From Ophioceras dolichostomum (taxonomy: Eukaryota > Ascomycota > Sordariomycetes > Magnaporthales > Ophioceraceae): DNA of 49,945 nucleotides. Location: the NCBI GenBank assembly GCA_003049485.1, contig PYST01000294.1, positions 1-49,945 of the forward strand, written 5' to 3'. The notes below the pieces were generated by a model. That model was not told where the DNA came from. It made no database searches and saw only the letters and a list, made by a program, of their open reading frames with translations. How positions within the stretch are numbered: position 1 is the first letter of the stretch; the number at the start of each line of letters is the position of its first letter. The position numbers and the translations under genes were made by a program. Of the stretch, positions 45,449 through 49,945 are shown piece by piece.

Positions 45449-47972
45449 ATGGAGCACATCAAGCAAACTTTCGAGCGCTGTAAGGCCAACAACAGGGTTT
45501 GTTCCCCTCCACTGAGTTTTTGCCCCTCCATTGATGGATGGTATTGACGCTCCTCCGATCCACGGCCCCGGCCAGGGCAACCCTCAATGCTAACTCCTGA
45601 CGACTTCTGCAGGCCGCCTTGGTCACATATGTCACAGCCGGATACCCCGAACCGGAGGACACTCCCAGTATTCTCCTGGGAATGGAGAAGGGTGGTGCTG
45701 GTAGGTTTTTCCGCTCCCACTAAAAACGCTGCGAAAACAACCAGGTAGCTGACAGGACATCCGCATGCACAGATGTGATCGAGCTTGGAGTGCCCTTTTC
45801 AGACCCGATCGCCGACGGCCCGACCATCCAGACGTCCAACACCGTGAGCTCCTCCGCTGACCTCGACCTCTTGGAGAGGATCCTACTCCCGGAACTAACG
45901 AGACATTGGGGCGCCTGCTAGATCGCGTTGCAACATGGAGTCACGATCACGTCGACACTGCAGATGGTACGGGATGCGAGGAAGCTGGGGTTGAAGGCCC
46001 CGATCATGCTGATGGGCTACTACAACCCAATGCGGGCGTACGGCGAGACGAAGTTGCTGCAAGACTGCAAGGAGGCCGGGGTCAATGGCTTTATCCTCGT
46101 CGACCTGCCCCCCGAGGAGGCCGTGTCTATCCGGAAGCTGTGCACAAGCGCTGGGTATGGATGAGTCACACTTCCCCTCCCTCTCACCCCCTCTTTCAAC
46201 TCTCCTGCAGACCTACTTACCTAATAGGTAGGTAGATATGAATCGAACAGTAGTAAGCTGACAGTAGAGTGAACACCCACAGGCTCTCATACGTGCCCCT
46301 CATCGCGCCGGCGACCTCAGATGCTCGCATGCGCCTGTTGTGCCAGCTGGCCGACTCGTTCATTTACGTCGTCTCCAGACAAGGCGTGACGGGCGCAACG
46401 GGCAAGCTGAATACCGCTCTGCCAGAGCTAGTGGCGCGCGTCAAGCAGTATAGTGGGAACAAGCCCGCAGCCGTGGGCTTCGGCGTCTCGACGCGCCAGC
46501 ACTTCCTCGACGTCGCGTCCGTGGCCGACGGCGTTGTGGTTGGCAGCCAAGTCGTCACGACTCTAGCCAATGCTGAGCTGGGCAAGGGGCCCGCCGCCGT
46601 GCAGGAGTACTGCTCGTACCTGTGCGGGCGCGCGTCAGTCGAGGATGTGGCCGACGTGACGGCCGCCGTGCCCGAGACCACATCGGCTGGTGACGAGGCC
46701 GGTGCCAAAGCAGCGGCGGCTGAGGAGAGCGACAGCCAGCTTGTCGCCCAACTGGCTGCGCTGCACGGCAAGATCCCGGACCGGTTCGGCGAGTTCGGCG
46801 GACAGTTCGTGCCGGAGTCGCTGATGGACTGCCTGTCCGAGCTGGAGGACGGCTTCAACAAGATCAAGGACGACCCGGCCTTCTGGGAGGAGTTCCGGTC
46901 TTACTACCCGTACATGGGGCGCCCCGGTCACCTGCACCTGGCCGAGCGCCTGACGAAGCACGCCGCCGGCGCCAACATCTGGCTCAAGCGGGAGGACCTC
47001 AACCACACGGGCAGCCACAAGATCAACAACGCGATGGGCCAAATCCTGCTCGCGCGGCGGCTCGGCAAGACGCGAATCATCGCTGAGACGGGCGCGGGCC
47101 AGCACGGCGTCGCCACCGCGACGATGTGCGCCAAGTTCGGCATGGAGTGCGTCATCTACATGGGCGCCGAGGACGTGCGGCGGCAGGCGCTCAACGTGTT
47201 CCGCATACGCCTGCTGGGCGCGAAGGTCATCCCCGTCGAGGCGGGCACCAAGACGTTGAGGGACGCCGTCAACGAGGCCCTGCGCGCCTGGGTCGTGGAC
47301 CTCGACACGACGCACTACCTCATTGGCAGCGCTATCGGCCCGCACCCGTTCCCCACCATCGTGCGCACCTTCCAGTCGGTCATCGGCGACGAGACCAAGG
47401 CCGAGATGCGGAGGCTGCGGGGGAAGCTGCCCGACGCCGTCGTCGCGTGCGTCGGCGGCGGCTCCAACGCCGTGGGCATGTTCTACCCTTTCTCCAAGGA
47501 CCCCTCGGTCAAGCTGCTGGGCGTCGAGGCCGCGGGCGACGGCGTCGACACGATGCGGCACAGCGCCACGCTGTCGGCGGGCAGCAAGGGCGTGCTGCAC
47601 GGAGTGCGCACCTACGTGCTGCAGAACGAGCACGGCCAGATCCAGGACACGCACTCGGTCTCGGCGGGGCTGGACTACCCCGGTGTGGGCCCGGAGCTGG
47701 CCAGCTGGAAGGACAGCGGGCGCGCCGAATTTGTGAACGCCACGGACGCGCAGGCGTTCGAGGGGTTCCGGCTCATCAGCCAGCTGGAGGGCATCATCCC
47801 CGCGCTGGAGTCGGCGCACGGCATCTACGGCGGCGTCGAGCTGGCGAAGACGATGAAGCCGGGAGAGGACGTCGTCATTTGCGTGAGCGGGCGGGGAGAC
47901 AAGGACGTGCAGAGTGTGGCGGACGAGCTGCCACGTCTTGGGCCGCAGATTGGGTGGGATCTTCGGTTTTGA
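45449..47972 (+). CDS. TRP5: Tryptophan synthase, fused alpha-beta enzyme
   Basis: Five exons, 45449-45496, 45613-45700, 45773-45843, 45922-46154 and 46283-47972, give 709 residues (TRP5 of yeast, trp-3 of Neurospora). It makes tryptophan from indole-3-glycerol phosphate and serine, with indole channelled between the two halves. The alpha part carries VIELGVPFSDPIADGP, with the catalytic Glu49 and Asp60 at the same numbers as in the E. coli alpha subunit, then PIMLMGYYNPM, FILVDLPPEE and AVGFGVST. A linker rich in Ala/Glu (near residues 280-310) leads to the beta part: GEFGGQFVPESLMD, NHTGSHKINNA (PLP Lys), ETGAGQHGVATA and CVGGGSNAVGMF (phosphate cup). All introns are GT-AG, and the first has a TGCTAAC branch point. 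A TGACTCA site lies upstream. No key residue is missing. Confidence 0.97.
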
Positions 47973-48323
47973 GGTGTGTGTGGTGTGCTTCCAGGTCTGT
48001 TGAGCGAAAAGGATTACCTGGCTGCCTGCCTGCCTGGCATAGAGAGTATGTGCCCACTTATAGACCACAAAAAAAAAACTGTTTGCTTGTAGGGAGGTAT
48101 AGATATCTCTGGGGATAAGCTAGGTTTCAATAAAAGCACGGAAAAGAAGGCCATGAAAATCACATCGACTGATGATGGGACTTGGACTCGGAGAAATGGT
48201 ATGTCGAGATGCAAGGCGATGGGTCCAAGCGGTTTTGTTTGTTTGTTTGTACGTTTATACATGGTACAAGGTATATGATACATGGTCTGTCCTCTAGAGT
48301 CACAACAAGCCGCGACTCTAGGC
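47973..48323. terminator. Convergent region; polyadenylation signal of tryptophan synthase
   Basis: This lies between the tryptophan synthase stop (plus) and the bL28m stop (minus). AATAAA at 48129-48134, about 155 bases after the stop, is a good plus-strand polyadenylation signal. A TTTG/TTTGT repeat near 48235-48250 may belong to the other gene's 3' end. No gene is supported. Confidence 0.6.
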
Positions 48324-49175
48324 CTACGCACGATCAGTTGCGTCGTTCTGCCTCGGCTTCTTCTCCTCGTGCATGAATCCGGAACTGGACGGGGAAGAAG
48401 AGTCGTCTCCGAACAAGTCGAACTCCTCTTCCGCATCCAGCTTCTTCTGCGTCTCCGCCATCAGCTCCTCCGCAGATGTCACTCCATCAGGCAACGGCTC
48501 CTCTACCGCCGGCGGCGCAGAAACGGCGGCGTTATCCACCAGCAGTCCCATCTTCTTCCGCTGCCTCGCAAAGTCCGCCTGGACGCTAGGCGTCCGCATG
48601 ATGCGCCAGCGCAGACGCCACCCCCAGGGCCCGAGGTCCTTGACGCGCTGCGGCTTGGTGCCGAGCAGGTACGCGTCCAGGCCCCCGCACTTGTCGATGG
48701 TGCGCAGCACGCGGGTCGTCACCCGCGTGCGCACCCACGTGCCCAGCGCCTGGGACCACAGCTTCTTGTGCTGCACGTTGGGCCGCCACTTGCGCCGCGT
48801 CTTGATCTCGTTGCGGCCGGAGACCACGTTGCCGAACCGGATCATGGCGGAGCCGTACAGGCCCGTATTGGACTGCTTGTAGAGGCGCCGCTCGCCGTAG
48901 GGGTACGGCGGGATGTCGGGCCGGTGGGCGGTCGCCGAGGGGATCGGCTCGAGTTTGCGCTCGCGGAGGTTGACTTGGCGGTAGAGGGATGAGGGGGTCG
49001 TGGAGAAACATCGGGAGGCGGTGGGGGGTTGAGGTTGTTGTTGCTGTTGTTGTGGGTGTGATGGCGATATCCTCGCGCTGGCGATGGTAGGGAGGATCAT
49101 AGCCGGCTGCGGGAGCTGGCTTGACCGGAGGAGGCCGGAGAGGCCTCGGGCCAAAAAGGCCCTTGGTGGAGGCAT
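48324..49175 (-). CDS. MRPL24: Mitochondrial large-subunit ribosomal protein bL28m (Mrpl24)
   Basis: A single exon of 283 residues. The first 60 or so residues form a mitochondrial targeting sequence (Arg/Ser-rich, MPPPRAFLARGLSGLLRSS, then a poly-Gln run and RCFSTTPSSL near the likely cleavage site). The core has the L28 signature of fungal mitochondrial ribosomes: GLYGSAMIRFGNVVSGRNE, TRRKWRPNVQHKKLWS, and TRVLRTIDKCGGLDAYLL. The C-terminal 100 residues are a fungal extension with acidic and Ser-rich stretches. It should be part of the mitochondrial 54S subunit. The gene is divergent from the partial gene at 49518, 342 bases away, and converges with tryptophan synthase. Confidence 0.93.
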   Translation of the reverse strand: MPPPRAFLARGLSGLLRSSQLPQPAMILPTIASARISPSHPQQQQQQPQPPTASRCFSTTPSSLYRQVNLRERKLEPIPSATAHRPDIPPYPYGERRLYKQSNTGLYGSAMIRFGNVVSGRNEIKTRRKWRPNVQHKKLWSQALGTWVRTRVTTRVLRTIDKCGGLDAYLLGTKPQRVKDLGPWGWRLRWRIMRTPSVQADFARQRKKMGLLVDNAAVSAPPAVEEPLPDGVTSAEELMAETQKKLDAEEEFDLFGDDSSSPSSSGFMHEEKKPRQNDATDRA

Positions 49176-49517
49176 CTTGTGGCTCCCGCTCTAGTTGTCG
49201 GACTGTGTGAAGGAATAGCGACGGCTATGGCACGGCCATTGAAATACCCGGGAGCCTCTTGCAGTTGCAATGGCACGTAGTTCTGAGCTCTCGTGCACTT
49301 CCTGGAGGTTCCAAAATTTTGGATGGGTCCATTTCGAGATGTTCGGCATCTGGAGAGTGGTCCGTGCGTGCTACCATTCATGTCAAGTGACTTCGCGTAG
49401 GTCTCGCGCAGCCTTCCTGAACCGGAGCCACATCGGATCTTCCATACCTCTCTCGTCGCGATCTAACTTCAATTCTCGGGCTCCAGCCTTGTCCTCGACG
49501 TAGCGACATTGCCCGCG
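49176..49517. promoter_or_regulatory. Divergent promoter shared by bL28m and the partial gene
   Basis: Only 342 bases separate the two divergent start codons, so this interval must serve both promoters. I see no clear TATA box, as is usual for housekeeping fungal genes. No coding sequence is supported. Confidence 0.6.
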
Positions 49518-49945
49518 ATGCTCCCGCCAATAGATGATTCTGTGCTACAGAGCAATCCTGAGTTTGCGTCCCTCTACAAGACGTTGACAACCATGGTGCT
49601 CAACCAGAACGGCTCCACCAAGAACGACCCCGCCGCGAAGACTCGCGATGCTGTCCATGAGGTTCGCTCCTGTAGAACCAATGTTGACCTGAATTATCCT
49701 ACATAGCCTGCTGATCATAAAAGCTGCGCAGAAACTCAAACCGCACCGCCTCAAGGCTGCGAAACAGCACCTCCTGATCCACGCGCTATCGACCGTCGCC
49801 CCACCAGACCAGACGTCGTCCACCCAGCCGAAACGAACAACAATCTCCTCGAAGAAAATCGCACCAGAGCACCCCTCCTCCCCCTCGCTCCAGTTCCCCG
49901 ACCCTCTAGTCGACCTCATCCTCCTCCTCCCGCCCCTCCTCACCC
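49518..49945 (+). CDS. Unrecognised conserved-looking protein, 5' part only
   Basis: Exon 1 (49518-49661, 48 codons from MLPPIDDSVLQSNPEFA) joins exon 2 (49732 onward), which runs off the window. The intron has a weak GTTCGC donor, but the acceptor (GCGCAG) is good and the frame is kept, giving about 119 residues so far. The first part is helical-looking and reads DAVHEKLKPHRLKAAKQHLLIHALSTV; the second part, Ser/Pro-rich, ends with a Leu/Pro-rich stretch. I do not recognise the family. It is divergent from the bL28m gene. Confidence 0.6.

Noticed and set aside
46635..48068. A 477-codon minus-strand frame across tryptophan synthase
   Set aside because: It is an antisense shadow of the GC-rich beta-subunit exon.

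Overview
This is a piece of a filamentous ascomycete chromosome (Pezizomycotina, most likely a Sordariomycete; the exact species cannot be told from the sequence). The evidence is short spliceosomal introns with GTAAGT-type donors and TGCTAAC-like branch points, a fused alpha-beta tryptophan synthase, a Prm1 membrane-fusion protein, a DMATS-type prenyltransferase, a BIM1-like copper protein and an M28 leucine aminopeptidase with a fungal architecture. Gene density is about one per 3 kb, with several gene-poor stretches of 1 to 4.5 kb. Exon boundaries were placed by reading splice sites and checking that the reading frame closes. They are predictions, not transcript data.

Layout. 0.7-7.5 kb: two minus-strand genes, a protein kinase fused to a von Willebrand A-like domain and a CorA-like membrane protein. 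7.5-9.6 kb: no convincing gene. 9.7-11.6 kb: a secreted LVIVD-repeat (choice-of-anchor B) protein. 11.6-14.9 kb: AT-rich, with one probable decayed gene and heat-shock-element-like sites. 15.0-17.8 kb: a BIM1/X325-like GPI-anchored copper protein facing an M28 aminopeptidase tail to tail. 20.3-21.7 kb: an F-box-like protein. 22.8-23.8 kb: a Gly/Tyr-repeat protein. 23.9-27.0 kb: a vanillyl-alcohol-oxidase-family flavoprotein whose 3' end is present in three degenerate tandem copies. 28.9-34.4 kb: a DMATS aromatic prenyltransferase, a dimeric alpha/beta-barrel protein and an NmrA-like reductase, all on the plus strand. 34.8-36.7 kb: a type II membrane protein with a lectin-like ectodomain and decapeptide repeats. 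41.3-43.6 kb: Prm1. 45.4-48.0 kb: tryptophan synthase. 48.3-49.2 kb: mitochondrial ribosomal protein bL28m. From 49.5 kb: the start of an unrecognised gene cut by the window edge.

The best candidate for an undescribed system is the 25-34.4 kb block: a flavin oxidase, a prenyltransferase, an ABM-like protein and an NmrA-like reductase with no NRPS or PKS backbone enzyme among them. This looks like a small tailoring-type pathway for a prenylated aromatic compound. The flavin oxidase is unusual because the residues that in vanillyl-alcohol oxidase attach FAD covalently, act as catalytic base and bind the phenol are substituted (His to Phe, Asp to Glu, Tyr to Phe), although the overall fold signature is intact. 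The rest of the window is mostly housekeeping (tryptophan, mitochondrial translation, mating fusion) or secreted and membrane proteins. I saw no tRNA, rRNA, CRISPR array or intact transposon. There is one 31-N assembly gap inside a poly-C tract at 27.2 kb.
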